Below the pieces are notes generated by a model, which did not search any database, was not told the DNA's origin, and was given only the letters and a program-made list of their open reading frames with translations. From contig OW804100.1 in assembly GCA_942159475.1 (NCBI GenBank), forward strand, positions 6,526,127 through 6,590,126: DNA of 64,000 nucleotides, written 5' to 3'. Positions 1-12,166 of the stretch are shown here, one piece after another. This stretch comes from Sthenelais limicola (Eukaryota > Annelida > Polychaeta > Phyllodocida > Sigalionidae). Position numbers and translations under genes: made by a program. Numbering within the stretch: the stretch's first letter is position 1; the number at the start of each line of letters is the position of its first letter.

Positions 1-48
1 AGTGTTCCCGAAAAGACGTCAGCATGTCGGCAAAAGCTGACATAACAA

Positions 49-170
49 TTTAAGATTAATCGAAGAATTAACTTACCTTACGAAGATTAATCATGACTGT
101 AGGAGGATGACGACTAGAGATGGGGAGCAGATGGGAGACGCACGCATGCGTGGCTTCAATCAGGCTTCAA
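49..170. repeat. Left terminal repeat of the DIRS element
   Basis: Positions 125-163 are an imperfect inverted copy of 5019-5060. Positions 49-135 are complementary over about 80 bases, with very few mismatches, to 321-402. For the minus-strand element this is the 3' terminus. Confidence 0.85.
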
Positions 171-320
171 AGCAAGTAGTCAGGGATCAGTAGTAGAGAA
201 GGATGACAAAGATTACTAGTTAAACTGTTTAAACTGATGTAGTTAGAGATAAGCTGGGAAGCAGACTATTCCATGTCACGATGGACAGGAGAGAAGAGCC
301 CAGGGTGGTGAGGGTGGGCA

Positions 321-449
321 GCTGCTCCCCATCTCTAGTCGTCATCCTCCTACAGTCATGATTAATCTTCGTAAGGTAAGTTAATTCCTCGATTAATCAT
401 AAACTGTAGTTCATCTGCCTTCCTATAGATGGCAGAGCAGATGGGACTT
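321..449. repeat. DIRS internal complementary region
   Basis: The first part (321-402) is the reverse complement of the element's left end and the second part (402-449) is the reverse complement of its right end. The two parts abut directly, as expected for the sequence that aligns both termini during DIRS replication. It lies downstream of the recombinase gene in element orientation. Confidence 0.88.
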
Positions 450-561
450 TTAAAGAAAGCTACTGATCCCTGACATGAATGTCCTAATTCTAAGAGAACT
501 GAACTAACTGTTAACTAACATTATTTACACATAGTCTAGACTCCAAGTATGTTGAGTCTTT

Positions 562-1637
562 TTAGGCCCTTTTGTACTTATTGGCATGGGCCACGAGCAA
601 TTTGTTTGCTCCTTTATCCCTTATAACAGGCTTGTTATAGAATGTTCTGAAGGTGGATTCTGAGGTCCACACCCCCCTTTCTAAGATGTCCTTGATGGGC
701 ATGTTGAGGGAAAGGAGTTTTGAAGTGGAAGCACTTCTGGTGCTGTGGGCGGTGAAGACTTTGGTGTTGATTCCGCTCATCTGCAAAGCTTGTCTGATGT
801 AGCGTGCTACAGTCTGTGTGCCTACAGGGGCATAAGGGCCTGTATGACTGAGGATTAGTCCTCCCTTAGGATTTCCATCCTTACCCTTTTTTCTGAGATC
901 TTTGGTCCTTGCCAAATAATCTTGGAGGCCACACATACTCTCTTGTCTTCCTTAAACCAGTCAATCTTCAGCATTCCTAGTGCTTTCCCTACTTTGGAAT
1001 GTTTCATAAGCTTGGTATACACAATGTTGAATCCGTCGGAAGTTGGGTGTACAGAGTCTACTTGCATGTTTGTAATGGTTTGTACCCTTTGGCTGGAGAT
1101 TAGGGAGAGAAGAATGGTTATCTTGAACATTAACATTCTCAGAGTCATAGAGGAGTGTCGATATTGTTCTCGGAAACAGGTCCAGGTCCCACGTTTGGCA
1201 GTAACGTGAGGTGATGGGTCTCTTATTGCCCATTCCAGTGAGGACCCTTCAGGTGATATCATGATTACCAAAGGTCTTGCCTTCCATGTTGTCCATGACC
1301 GCGGATAGGGAGCATCTCGCTACATTTAAAGAGTATAACTCGCCCCTTTGTCATACAGCTGGGCTAGAAATTCTAGTCCTAGTGTAATGTCCGTTGACAA
1401 GGGTTCTTTTCCTCTTAGGTAACAACAAATTTTCCACTTATTGTGGTAAGTTCTGTATGACGTTCTAGTGTTTGGTCTCCAGGAGTCTAAGTAGTGAAGG
1501 GCTACTGCTCTTGGTAGGTTGAGAGAATTTATTTTGTCTGTCAACAGCCTACCACCACCAAGGGGCACGATGATAGGTGTTCTGGTGGGTTTGACTCCTG
1601 AAGAAGAGGAAGCAAGGTGTTCTTTCCATGAAACCAT
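562..1637 (-). pseudogene. DIRS tyrosine recombinase, broken
   Basis: The C-terminal catalytic part (562-936) contains HSTRSAS, matching the H-x-x-R block of tyrosine recombinases, followed by GVW and the FRTFYNK segment that carries the likely nucleophilic tyrosine. The N-terminal core-binding part is at 1326-1637 (SWRPNTRTSYRTYHNKW) and the middle part (DSVHPTSDGFNIVYTKL) lies around 950-1080 in the same frame as the N-terminal part. The frame changes near 925, and a stop ends the N-terminal part at 1326. The same segments recur in the second DIRS copy near 56725. It would catalyse integration of a circular cDNA; this copy cannot be translated whole. Confidence 0.85.
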
Positions 1638-3307
1638 ATCACCTGTCTTGCCATCAACAGCGCGATACTGTGCCAGGGTTGCCCTGGCCAGTCTGGGACG
1701 ACTAGGATTCCTCTGTTCCCCTCTTCCCTCACTTTCCTTAGGCAGCGGTCGATTAGCCTGAAAGGGGGAAAAATGTAAGGATTATTAAATGCGTTCCAGT
1801 TGATTGAAAAAGCATTAATAAATTTTGCCTGGGGATCTGGTCTCCAGCTTACATATGGTGACACCTGGTGGTTCGTTCTCGTTCTTTGGTCTGGCTTTCC
1901 AAACTTGTTGCAAATTTTCTTAAAGATAGAGGGGTTGAGAGACCACTCTGTGTCTTCAGTGAAGTGGCGACTTTCATAGTCGGCATCTACATTCTCTACC
2001 CCTGGAATGTGGCAGGCTGAGACCCAGTTGTTCTGTTCCTCAGCCCACTTCCAGACATCCTTAGCTACTGAGTCGCAAGAGGCTGATTTAGTGCCTCCTT
2101 GCTTATTGATGTAGGTGACAGCTGTGGTGTTATCTGATCTGATAAAGGAGGAAGTGTTTCTTTCGAATCATAAGAAAGAGAGGAAGGCTAAGTGAATGGC
2201 CTTAAGCTCAAGGACGTTAATGTGGAGGTCAGCTTCCGATGGAAGCCACTGACCACCTGTCCTTCCTTTGGAGCACACCGCACCCCACCCTAATAGGGAG
2301 GCGTCGGTGAAGATTTCTACATCTGGAGTGATGTGATGAATAAGCCTTTGCCCCAGTGGGAGTTTGTCTCTCCACCACCACAGTTCTGCTCTAGATTTTG
2401 GTGAGATTCTCATGTGAGTGCCAAAATCTCCTTCGCTACGGAGTAAGGCCCATAATTTGTTCTTCTCCATAGATTTATAGTGCGCTAGCCCATAGTCTAC
2501 TCCCTTTGTGAGGTCCACAAGGGTACCTGTGAGAGCTGCTATGGAGCGAATAGAGAACCAGTTGTTGTTGAATAACACGTTGTCAATTTTGGATAAAGTG
2601 GAGTCAATCTTGTCTGTAGGAGGGTACACACTCATAGACTGAGAATTGATCACATAACCTAGGAACACCATTTCTGTTTGAGGTTGAAAGCACGACTTTT
2701 CCACATTGACAGTGAAGCCCAGTGAGAACAAGGAAGCCAATTGTTGAGCTGACTCCTTACATAATTCTTCCTCGAGCGCCCAGATGAACGAATCATCTAT
2801 AAAGGAGAATCTGTGTCCTCCTTGAGATCTCCAATGAGAGAACACAGGTTTTAGAATTTTAGTAAAAATTCTTGGCGCAGGGCTTAGTCCAAAAGGCACA
2901 TAATTGAATTGGTAAAAGCAACCTTTCCATTGGAAACACACAAATCTCTTGTAATCTGGGTGAAGAGGGATGGCATAATAGACGTCTTTAAGGTTGATGG
3001 ATGCCATGTAAGAACCAGGTGTCACCATATTGACTGCCACTTCTAAATGGTCCATTTTGAAGTGGTGGTAAACAATGAACTTGTTTACAATGGTTAGATC
3101 AATGATCAATCAAATCTTCCCATTGGGTTTTGGCCTAGAGAAGATATTGGACACAAACAATTTTTTATGGTAGTTTATAACGGACACTACTCCTGATTCT
3201 TTCAATTTCATGACTTCCCGGTGAAGAGCCGAGTCTATGTCTTCAGCAAACCGGAAGGGTCTAGGAATTTTGTCCTGAGATGGAAAAGAGATGAATTCTA
3301 GTTTCAC
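1541..3307 (-). pseudogene. DIRS reverse transcriptase - RNase H - methylase-like region, broken
   Basis: The frame runs from 3307 down to 1541 with two in-frame stops, at 3110-3112 and 2168-2170 (TGA). The reverse transcriptase shows DVYYAIPLHPDYKRFVCFQW, VPFGLSPAP and a FIDD catalytic motif. RNase H shows EIFTDASLLGWGAV. After the TGA the frame continues with IRSDNTTAVTYINKQGG and AACHIPG-like text and reaches SPYVSWRPDP, the region shared by DIRS RNase H and methylase domains. The end overlaps the recombinase gene by about 100 bases. The two stops make this copy inactive. Confidence 0.88.
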
Positions 3308-3391
3308 ACCTGAAATGCACTCTAAAATGAAAGAATCAGAAGTGAGGTTTCGCCACTCATTTAGGAAGAACTGTAAATTTCCTGGTTGAAA

Positions 3392-4649
3392 TTAGTTGTT
3401 ACCTTTAACTCTTCTTGTAGTCCTTTGACTGAGAGTTTTGGTTTTGGTTTGCACCCTTGTTCTGGTGCGCTCCTGGTTTTTGAAAGCCCTTCTTTCCGGG
3501 TTTCCCTCGACCTCGACCTTTCTAGTTGTTGTTGTTGTTCTGGTTGTTTGTACCAGGTTGGTTGCCCCTCCCCCTCCCCCGTTTTTTGACTGAGTGGCTG
3601 GGGTGAGTTTAGTGGACAGGCGGTTGGTTACTTCGATGCTCTTGATCGCATCCTCCAGGTCCTGACACAACAAGTTTGTTGGTGTGGGAGGGAAGCATGT
3701 GCAATCTTTAGAAAGTGACCAGAATTTCTCCGGGAGAAATTCAGCTAATCCTCTCCTCCTGCGCTTGGTTATGTCTTCCATATTATGGTAACAAGCGACT
3801 TTTACTGCATCTCTGAGCTTAAGTAAGGGACCTTTGAACCAACTGGCCGGAGTATGAAAGTCTTTACCTGCGGTCTCTAAGTCACAAACCCTTATGAACT
3901 AAGACCAAGGCCGTTAGAGTGAGGGCCGTGATCATTTTCACAAAAGTCTCTTGATGTTTGACTCTGAGTTCATCATTATCCTTAGCTTTCCTGGCTATGA
4001 GTTCCCACAAGGTGTCATCCACTAAAGGAACGGTAAGGTTGGTCAAGTTTTATGGTCGTGGAAACTTACCCCTAATTTCCTTAATTTCCTCGAGTGTGAA
4101 CGTGGTGGTAAGAGCGGTGTTCGTGAACTCCGCTAAGTCTAGGTTAACTTTGGGCCCAATGTTTGGGTCAGCCTTAAGATCACTGGTGAACTTCACAAAA
4201 GGGTTGTCTTGCTCACCCTTTGACGTAGTAGGTATTTCCTCATCGTCTAGGTCTCCCTTTGGGATATCCTTGTCTTTTGACTTATCCGTAGGTGGACCTT
4301 TGTCTTTATTGTTGTTTTCATTAGCCGGCGGATCCGGAAGTGACTCTTCAGAAGAGCGAGGAGATAAGCGGTGCTTTGGAGCCTCCCGCCTATGTTTCCT
4401 CTTGCTAGATCTCGAGCGATGTTTTCTTTTCCTGTGCTTTCTTGAAGTACGGGACTCCTCTGAGGAGGAGCGCTCTGGTCTATAGGGCTTCTCATGCCTT
4501 TCCTGTCTGTCCTGGATTTCCCAGTAAATCAAGTCCCTGACATCTTTGAATAGATCCGCGGCGAGCTCTGCCTACAGCTCGGCCAAAGTGACTGTATCTG
4601 GAGTCTTGGCTTTCTCCTCGCCGCTGCTATCCACCGAACTAGTAGCCAT
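3392..4649 (-). pseudogene. DIRS gag-like ORF, broken
   Basis: The likely start is the ATG at 4649. An in-frame TAG at 4572-4574 interrupts it, after which 160 residues are open to a stop at 4050. That stretch is rich in Ser, Arg, Lys and His (SRTSRKHRKRKHRSRSSKR), typical of DIRS ORF1. A further segment at 3392-3781 is Thr-, Arg- and Asn-rich and probably represents the C terminus, shifted in frame. No zinc knuckle is visible. Assignment rests on position upstream of the reverse transcriptase and on composition. Confidence 0.65.
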
Positions 4650-5018
4650 AACTGAGTTTGACACAAGATGAAGTTCCAATGGAAGTCAAAAAGTTCACTG
4701 TCAAATATTTCTGATGACCGATGGTCAAGAAAATCAGTTCTGCAATATAGCATCCCTCGCTAGAATCACATGCGGCTGCTCTGCACACTATCAATGGCTT
4801 CCGATGGCAGCATGAGCGGTTGTACCTGATGGGTATTACCAAGAGTTTTCGCTGATCCCGATGGGATCTCGCTTTCACACTAACCCTGGGGTGTCACAAC
4901 TATGAGTTGAAGAGATAATCCGAAGGAGGGCTTGTGACAAGTAAAACACATAAAAAATGATAATCCGAATGAGCTTCTCAAAATGAAGCACCTGATGAAG
5001 CAAAACGAGCATTTTGAA

Positions 5019-5092
5019 CTGATTGAAGCCATGCATACCCGCGTCTCCCATCTGCTCTGCCATCTATAGGAAGGCAGACGAACTACAGTTCA
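5019..5092. repeat. Right terminal repeat of the DIRS element
   Basis: Positions 5019-5060 are the inverted copy of 125-163, and 5045-5092 are complementary to the internal region at 402-449 with one or two differences. For the minus-strand element this is the 5' terminus. Confidence 0.85.
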
Positions 5093-6212
5093 GTGGTCGA
5101 CGTCTGCTCCTTCCATGTCGGCTACTTTGGTCGACGTCAACGTCACCTCCAACGTAATATTGGAATGGATTGGATAAGGATTAATATAATCTATTCAACT
5201 GTATTAACCTGTTTAGTCTTTCTTTTAGACACGGTAAATGCAACAATAAACGCAGATACACCATACAACATTACATGAAAATCATCGATTTTGTATATTG
5301 AGTGGACTTGTGTACAGTATTGATTATAGGCATAATCCGAATTAAAGCAAGTAAATCAGTTACCTTGAATAAATGATAACAGGCTTCATAAATATTCTTG
5401 GGAAATATACTAAATTTTATATGAAGTTTTTTCTGAAAATATAGGACATTTGGTACAAAATTTTGATATGCAAATTATAGGTACAAATGGCCTATGTCTG
5501 TGACAAATGGCCGGTGTGTGGCTTGTTGACGCCATCCACATTGGCCTGCGTCACAAAAACGTTTTTGGGAACACTGTAATGGGGTATGTGCAAACATTTT
5601 TTATGGGGTTGGGTTTATCCCCCCCCCCCCCCATTTGCGGGTGGTGGTGGTGGTGATGTTAAATTAACCTCTCTGAGACGCAGCTAGGTCTCTCTCGTTT
5701 CACTAGTGTTGATTTGGAAAATCATAATATTCCTAAATGAGTGTTAAAATTTATTGAAGAGATTTTTAGTGGATTGTAACTTGTAAGCACTTGACAAACA
5801 CATAGGCCTAGCCTACCTAGTATATTAGCCTGGCGATCCATATGAAACTACACTAGTTAGGCCCACTTATTTAAATTAGGGTTCATAGAATTTTGTCTGT
5901 GACATATTTTTTTTACGGAAATGATGTAGTGTCTATTCAAGTATCTTAGGTAGGCCCCTACCTATACTATTATTAGCCTGCATTGCACCTTTATCCCCGA
6001 TCTGCTTGGGGTGCTAGGGACGAATAATTTGTCTATATACTAGTTAGTATTATCTAATAGATGTAATTTTCAGTAAAAAAAAAATTAAGTGACCCCAGAC
6101 GGAATTGTATGTGTGGTGATATCTATGACCACCGGTGGCACCACCTGGAGGAGCATCATCTGTACTAAGACCAGCACATGAATAAACCAGACATTCATAC
6201 GTAGTTTATACG

Positions 6213-6469
6213 TAGCACCTTGTTGAGTGAAGTTCATCATAGTAGTAGCCACACATGGTACCAAGACATTCATACGTAGCACCTTGTTTTTGGGTTGCAG
6301 TCCTCGCCCCTTGTAGCTGCTTATCCCCCCAAAAAACACAGGCTCTTGTCGGCTATGGGCCCGGTAGGATGGGCATGGGCGGGGGCATGGGGCTTACCAT
6401 GAAAGTCCGGCCAACTTTTACCAGACCAGCACCTTGTTGAGTGAAGTTCATCATAGTAGTAGCCACACA
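6213..6469. repeat. 42-bp direct repeat, two copies
   Basis: A block beginning AGCACCTTGTTGAGTGAAGT and ending in AGCCACACA occurs at 6213-6254 and again at 6428-6469, apparently identical. A shorter third piece with CATTCATACGTAGCACCTTG lies near 6269. This looks like a local segmental duplication. Confidence 0.7.
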
Positions 6470-7584
6470 GTATGCACTCCGATTTAAATTCCTTTAGTTT
6501 TTTTAGGCACCTACCCCAATATATCCAAATATAGTGATAGAGTATGGTAGGCCTACAGAATTGTGTTATGACACGCCCACTTCTAAATTAGTGTACGGTA
6601 CCGTACTCTTGAACTTGACCAACCCAGCCCCGGAAACCCAGCTTTCTCCAGAGCTGGAACCCTGGAACAGACCTTCGTGCAGGTAGGCCTAATAACTATA
6701 AGCTTCGATTGTAAAACTATTCGGTAGTAGAGAGGTCATTGCTAACATGCATATCAGGATCAATTCCTAGATGTATATCGATCGGTAAAACCATACCTTA
6801 GTAGCCAACGTGTAACTTGTGGTATCACCACCTTCGATATAGTTTCTTCCAGTGATTTCCGGGTTAGAGGTCCACTTCGTCCCGTGCGTGTTACTCGTAG
6901 TAGAACTACCGCAGGTAGTAAAAAAAAATATTTAAAACCAATCATATATTGAGTTATACATACTGTAAAGTCTAACTATGTTAATCTGTCGCACCGATAT
7001 TTTCTAAATGAGCCCAAAATTACTTTTCGGAAAAGGTGGATATTATTCCGATATGTGCCCTACATCCTGACGGATACAGTATAACTTCCGGTGGGTGTTC
7101 CGGAAGAAGCCGTCTACTACACTTGAAAGTATTGGGGATAACAAGGATAACAACCGTCGGATATATCTGATAATTTGCATAGATATTAGTTATGCGACAT
7201 TTGTCCACATATTCCTCTTGATACATAAGGTAAGTTAGTCGTCAGATATGTAATGTCATTGGGTCATTTGCTGACGAGCATCATTGGAAGGTCGCACTGC
7301 ATTATTGCATTGGCCGTGCGTAAGCAGTATGCACTAGTACGGTACCGTACCGGTACTGACACTAGTGACTGACTAGGCTTAAGAGGCCTAAGTACGGTAG
7401 GCCTACCGTGTCGATACCGCCTACCGGTGCCCAGAACCAGAAGTCCGGGTAGAAGTCTATCATATATAATTATTATTCTTTGAGACGGCCTCCGCTCATC
7501 CCGTCACTTGACACTGCATCCACAAGTCTAGCAATGAGCTCATTTAACACATTTTGAAATATTAACATAAAATACCGGTAGCTT

Positions 7585-7743
7585 ACGCACTGTATTTTCA
7601 TGTGTTTTATGAAGTGAAATTAGTACATGGATGGATACTGATGCTAACTATAACCCTAAACCTAACCTTAAATGTGTGGTCCTAGGTCAGTATAGGCAGT
7701 AGTTATACCCCACTAGCATCATGACAGCTAGTTTTTAGTTGAT
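7585..7743. repeat. Interspersed repeat, copy 1 (about 160 bp)
   Basis: Shares its full length with 8409-8573. The core from TACATGGATGGATACTGATG to the TTTTTAGTTGAT end differs at only a couple of bases; the flanking 40 bases are more divergent. Family unknown; no coding capacity. Confidence 0.75.
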
Positions 7744-7781
7744 ACCAACAACGAGAGTAACTTGAATTTAATATCATATCT

Positions 7782-7900
7782 GGTCCGAGTTCACAGTGGT
7801 CCGAGTCTACCAACCCTGTGGTCCGAGTCCACTAACCCCGTGGTCCGACTCCACTAAGCTGCCCGGTCCGACATCACGGTGGTCCGTCTTCACCAGTCAC
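7782..7900. repeat. Degenerate tandem repeat, unit about 23 bp
   Basis: About five imperfect units built on GTGGTCCGAGTCCACTAACC follow one another. The units differ by substitutions and small indels, so this is an old minisatellite. Confidence 0.65.
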
Positions 7901-8408
7901 CGTATATTAGGCGGTAATTATTAATTTCACATGAACACCAGCAAAAGTTAACGACGTTTCAGCTACCATTTCTTGTTTAAAAAAATATGATAATCGTGAG
8001 TATCTGAGATGTTTACTTTATCCCCACTGGGCCGGGCCGTACGTAGATTACATCAAACATTGACATATCTCCAACAGGGTTTTTGTTAAGGTTTTGAGTA
8101 GGGGGAATGGAAGTACAACCTTTTAGTAGGGGGCCATTTGTTTTACGGCGGAGCGCTTGGCCCCGCACTGGGTACAGCAGGTACGTATCACCAAAAGGCG
8201 GTACGTATTCAGGGTAGGGGTGGGGGGCGGCGGGCGACCCCTTTTTTTAAAGATTCATACATGAAGAACGGGCGTAATTTCAGCATAATTTCCTTAGAGA
8301 TTTTAGGCTGAGGGTTAAAATTGTATATGGTACATTTTCCATCTTTATCATTTATGTGGAAGCGTCTATATACTAGCTGCCAGGATGTTAATAGAGCATT
8401 GTTACCAT

Positions 8409-8573
8409 TACGCATTGTATTGTCATGTGTTCTGTGAAGTGGAATAGATCGAGTACATGGATGGATACTGATGCTAACTATAACCCTAAACCTAACCTTA
8501 AATGTGTGGTCCTAGGTCAGTATAGGCAGTAGTTATACCCCACTAGCATCCTGACGGCTAGTTTTTAGTTGAT
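8409..8573. repeat. Interspersed repeat, copy 2 (about 160 bp)
   Basis: Second, nearly identical copy of the repeat at 7585-7743, in the same orientation about 825 bases downstream. Confidence 0.75.
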
Positions 8574-8972
8574 GCCCATTTATGTATATGTGATGTCCGT
8601 GTTGGCCGCGGTGGCAGCACCTGCGGCGCAGTACGGGGGGGGGGGGGGAGTGGGCCTTGCCCTGTGGGCCTTGCCCTGTGGGCGGGACATGTTGATGTGA
8701 AGATGCAATATTATGTAGGGGGGCGTTGCCTGAAAGGGTATGTGTGGAATATGGTATGTGATGTTATGGCATTAATAAACAGTGTGGATACAACCGGCAT
8801 AGCCTATAGGAACAACATCTCTTGTGTCTTTAATGATAGTCATATCCAAATAATGACACATAAGCATAGTTCACCATATATAATCAAAATCAGGTTCACA
8901 AATAACAGAGATCTTTGCCCCTACGAGCGTTTACCTTCATGCGGTCAGAAAGATGATGACAAATAGTACCAC

Positions 8973-10990
8973 TCAGTACATAATTTCCTCGATTCCCCAG
9001 AAATCATTCCTCATTTGGAAGCTTTTGAGAAGGACCTTTTTAATCTCTTTTTTAAATGTATCTTTATCATCGATTGCATTTAAATTTTGAGGCAGATTGT
9101 TCCAAAAGTTAAATATCCTTACAAAGAGGCTCCTCCTGATGGATTCCTTCCTCCGATCTTCAATTGGGATTCGATATATATCTCTGAGATTATATTGGTT
9201 TTCCAACGGACGGTCTAGCCTGAATTAGCTCCAGAAAACATTGAAAAACGTTGAAGTCTTCTATGACACAATGGTAGTAATTTACAACCGTTATGTATGT
9301 CGATATTTCTGATTCTATTCTCAGCACTCCTTCTGTTACCATGGCACAACCTTAAGCAGTCATTCTGTAATAATTGTAGTCTCCTAGTCTCATTTCTTGG
9401 TGCTAAATCGAATACTAAATACTCTAGAACTGGCAAAATGTAAGTCTTATAAATCAATGTCGATATATCTTTTGAAACATAGAATCTCACTCTAGCTAGT
9501 CTTCTATATAGTAAAATGGCTGTCAAACAGACAGAATTTACATAGGGTATCATATTCAACTTCTCATTCAAGAGGAAACCCAGATACTTGAAATTCTTCA
9601 CAGTGTCAATAACTTGACCATCACTATATACAAAATAATCGATAGCATTCGTTTCTCTTTTACCACGAAAAATCTGCATTTTTTTTTTGTGTGTTTAGGG
9701 TCAATCCATTTCTGTCAGACCAGTTCTAAAATTTTAACACATCATTCTGGACCTTTTCTAAGTCGCGATCTACAATGACTCTCTTTAATAGTACACAATC
9801 GTCTGCATACATGACGATATCACCTTCAAATTCCACGATGAAGAATAATGGCCTGACTATACTGCCTTGCGCTATCCCAGCATGTAACTTCTCAGGTTTA
9901 GAGCATATATCACCCATTTGTACCATTTGTTGTCTGTTTCTGGAATAACTTGTTATTAAATTGACAAGGTTTTCACCTAGGCCTACTACACAAAGTTTAT
10001 ACAAAAGAATATCAATATTTATAGAATTAAAAGCTTTAGATAAATCGAAATATACTGCAACCGTGTCATGCATGACCCTTATCTTTATTTTGCAGGACTT
10101 TCCTCAAAAAGGAAATAATTGCACTGTCCGTACTGTAACCAGGTCTAAATCCGTGCTGTTGTGGAGCTAGATAATTAATTTCGAGAAGATATTGTTCTAA
10201 TTTCTCCCTCAATAATTCTTAGAAAATTTTTCCCATGATTGGTGATATCGGGATAGCTCTTATATCGTCAATATGTCTGGAGTTAGCCTTTTTGGGGATC
10301 AGGACACACAATGATTTCTTCCAGGAAATTGGGAAATAACTTTCAGATCTTATTCTATTTAACAGCCAGACAAAACTATCAATAATTGACAGTAAAGCAA
10401 ACCTTAGGAACGTAGAGTTCATGTTAGATACACCACAGGATTTTCTAACATCGATCTTATTTATCACCTTGATAACCCTATCTTTCGTGATAACCTCAAC
10501 CCATTCAAATTTAGGCAGATCCCTGTCCCTGTTAAAATTAAAATTAAAATTTTCAGGGGCTGACTTTGGAAGAATGCTGCAAAAATAATTGTTTGCATAA
10601 TCAGCTGCCTCCTTACCGTGTAGGGTTACACCCTCTGAGGTAATAATATGTTCAATACGGCTATCTTTAGACTTTGAGGTACCATAAACGTTAGCTAGGT
10701 GATCCCAGATTTTTTTTTCATTTCTAGAATATCTATGGCAGACATCTATCATAGCCTCATTTTTTAATCTAAAAATTTTTCTCTGCACGAGTACCTTAAG
10801 ATCTTTGGCATGTGCCCAGTCATTTGCCTCCTTGCTCATTATCGCTTTCTTATAGGCTCTATTCTTTCTTCTTATTAACCTAGTCAGTTCAATGTCTCTC
10901 ATGATCTTACCATTCTTAATATTATAATTTCTATAAGGATATAGTTTATCTTGTATCCTCTGAAATTCGTTCATCATACTATGACTATGT
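8973..10990 (-). pseudogene. LINE reverse transcriptase relic, 5'-truncated
   Basis: Four consecutive minus-strand fragments in different frames make one non-LTR ORF2: 10219-10977 (pre-RT and start of RT, KKSLCVLIPKKANSRHIDDI), 9726-10073 (VAVYFDLSKAFNSINIDILL and a YADD catalytic motif), 9215-9679 (YKTYILPVLEYLVFDLAP, the post-RT region) and 8973-9206 (FNFWNNLPQNLNAID, the C terminus). No endonuclease domain is present, so the copy is truncated at its 5' end near 10990. Several frameshifts make it inactive. It is divergent from the two other LINEs in this window. Confidence 0.85.
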
Positions 10991-11189
10991 CTATATTAGC
11001 CAGGGCCCCGTTTCATAACTAGTAACGATAGTTAGCGATAATGAACGCGATAATGAATGATAGTGATATTTAGCGATATATTGCTAAATATCACTAGCCC
11101 TTTTCATAACTAGTAGCGATAGTGATCATAACGATAAATAGTGATAAATAGCGATTCAAAATCGCTATGTATCGCTTAAATTGCGGAGA

Positions 11190-12166
11190 ATTTTTTTGTC
11201 TCCGCAAAATTTTTCGTCATCTAAGACGTCATCGTAGACATTTTTTAAATGATTCTAAATGCTTTTAAATACTTATTCTCAATAATTACATCATTTTCGC
11301 TCATTAAATGATCATTTTTGCTAATTAAATCGGGGCAAATTTAGTCGGCGCATTTTTCATAAACAACCAATACAAGTACTCAAGTCATCTTTACATGAAA
11401 ACGGGGGGGGGGGGGGGTAATTATGTGTGTATAAATTCTAAATATAATGGATTATATGTGTATGGCCAGAGCGTCAATGCCCTGTGACCCTTGCTGCTGT
11501 AAGAGATATAATGTCTTGTCGCTTTGGGTAATGTGTATTTTAATCTTGTTGAATACAGTCATACCCATATCAATTGGCTAAATATTGGAATTCCCTCCTT
11601 ATGATTGATAATATAAGAAACGAATAAAAAAAATATGGTTAGATGGAAATAATTCTCATCTCCAGACCTAGTTCTAATTGTCGTCAATTATATATGGGGC
11701 TGTAAATGTGGTGGTTGAGGGGCAGATGCCCGTGGTCATTGGAGGCCCCATCCTCCCTAGGCAGGCCCTATACTCTGCAACCAATTTCAACTTACCAGGT
11801 ATGGAGTAACTCATTGCGAAATAGAGGGCCTGTCCCTCCATTTTCCCTCCATTTTCTCTCTCCCCTTTCCTCCTCTCTCTCTCCTCTCTCTCCGCACAAC
11901 CACCTGGCCACTCACCACCCCACCCCACCACACCCCAACCCCACCCTCAAGCACACACAATTCTTTTGATTTTGGCGTGGTTTTGGCAGGCAGGGTTTTG
12001 AAAAGGTTGGGTTGTTACTGGCAGGGTTGTTGCTGGCAGGGTTATGGCATGGCAGGGTTATGGCTAGGGGGGTTCTGACGGCAGGGTTTTGGCTAGAGGG
12101 GTTCTCACTAGGGGGCTTCTGCCTGGCGGGGTTTTGCCCTAGAACCCCAGTAATTAACTTCCCCCA
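11190..12166. other. Non-coding stretch left of the minisatellite
   Basis: AT-rich DNA with a G run near 11403, then a pyrimidine-rich stretch near 11850-11950. From about 11985 to 12140 there are irregular units around GGCAGGGTT and GGGGTTCT that grade into the minisatellite. No gene is recognised. Confidence 0.5.

Larger units (their letters stand above)
49..5092 (-). mobile_element. DIRS-like tyrosine-recombinase retrotransposon, nearly full length but decayed
   Basis: Coding order on the minus strand is gag-like, reverse transcriptase, RNase H, DNA-methylase-like region, then tyrosine recombinase, which is the DIRS layout. The ends carry inverted repeats (about 125-163 against 5019-5060). 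A region at 321-449 is complementary to both outer ends: 321-402 pairs with 49-135, and 402-449 pairs with 5045-5092. This internal complementary region is the DIRS hallmark and is thought to template circular intermediates. Reading frames are broken by stops and frameshifts, so the copy is dead. DIRS elements make no target-site duplication and none is obvious here. The outer limits are set by where complementarity to the internal region ends. Confidence 0.9.
5093..8972. other. Intergenic DNA without a recognisable gene
   Basis: About 3.9 kb. Open frames here are short and have no recognisable domains. It holds a C run near 5621, a G run near 8636, a direct repeat at 6213/6428, a 160-bp interspersed repeat present twice (7585 and 8409) and a decaying tandem repeat at 7782-7900. 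Everything else looks unique and AT-rich. Confidence 0.6.

Noticed and set aside
1..48. Similarity of the left flank (GACGTC then ATGTCGGC) to the right flank of the DIRS near 5098-5130
   Set aside because: The matches are short and differently spaced; DIRS elements do not create target duplications, so it is not used as evidence.
3958..4485. 175-codon plus-strand Ser/Leu-rich ORF
   Set aside because: Antisense shadow of the DIRS gag-like gene.
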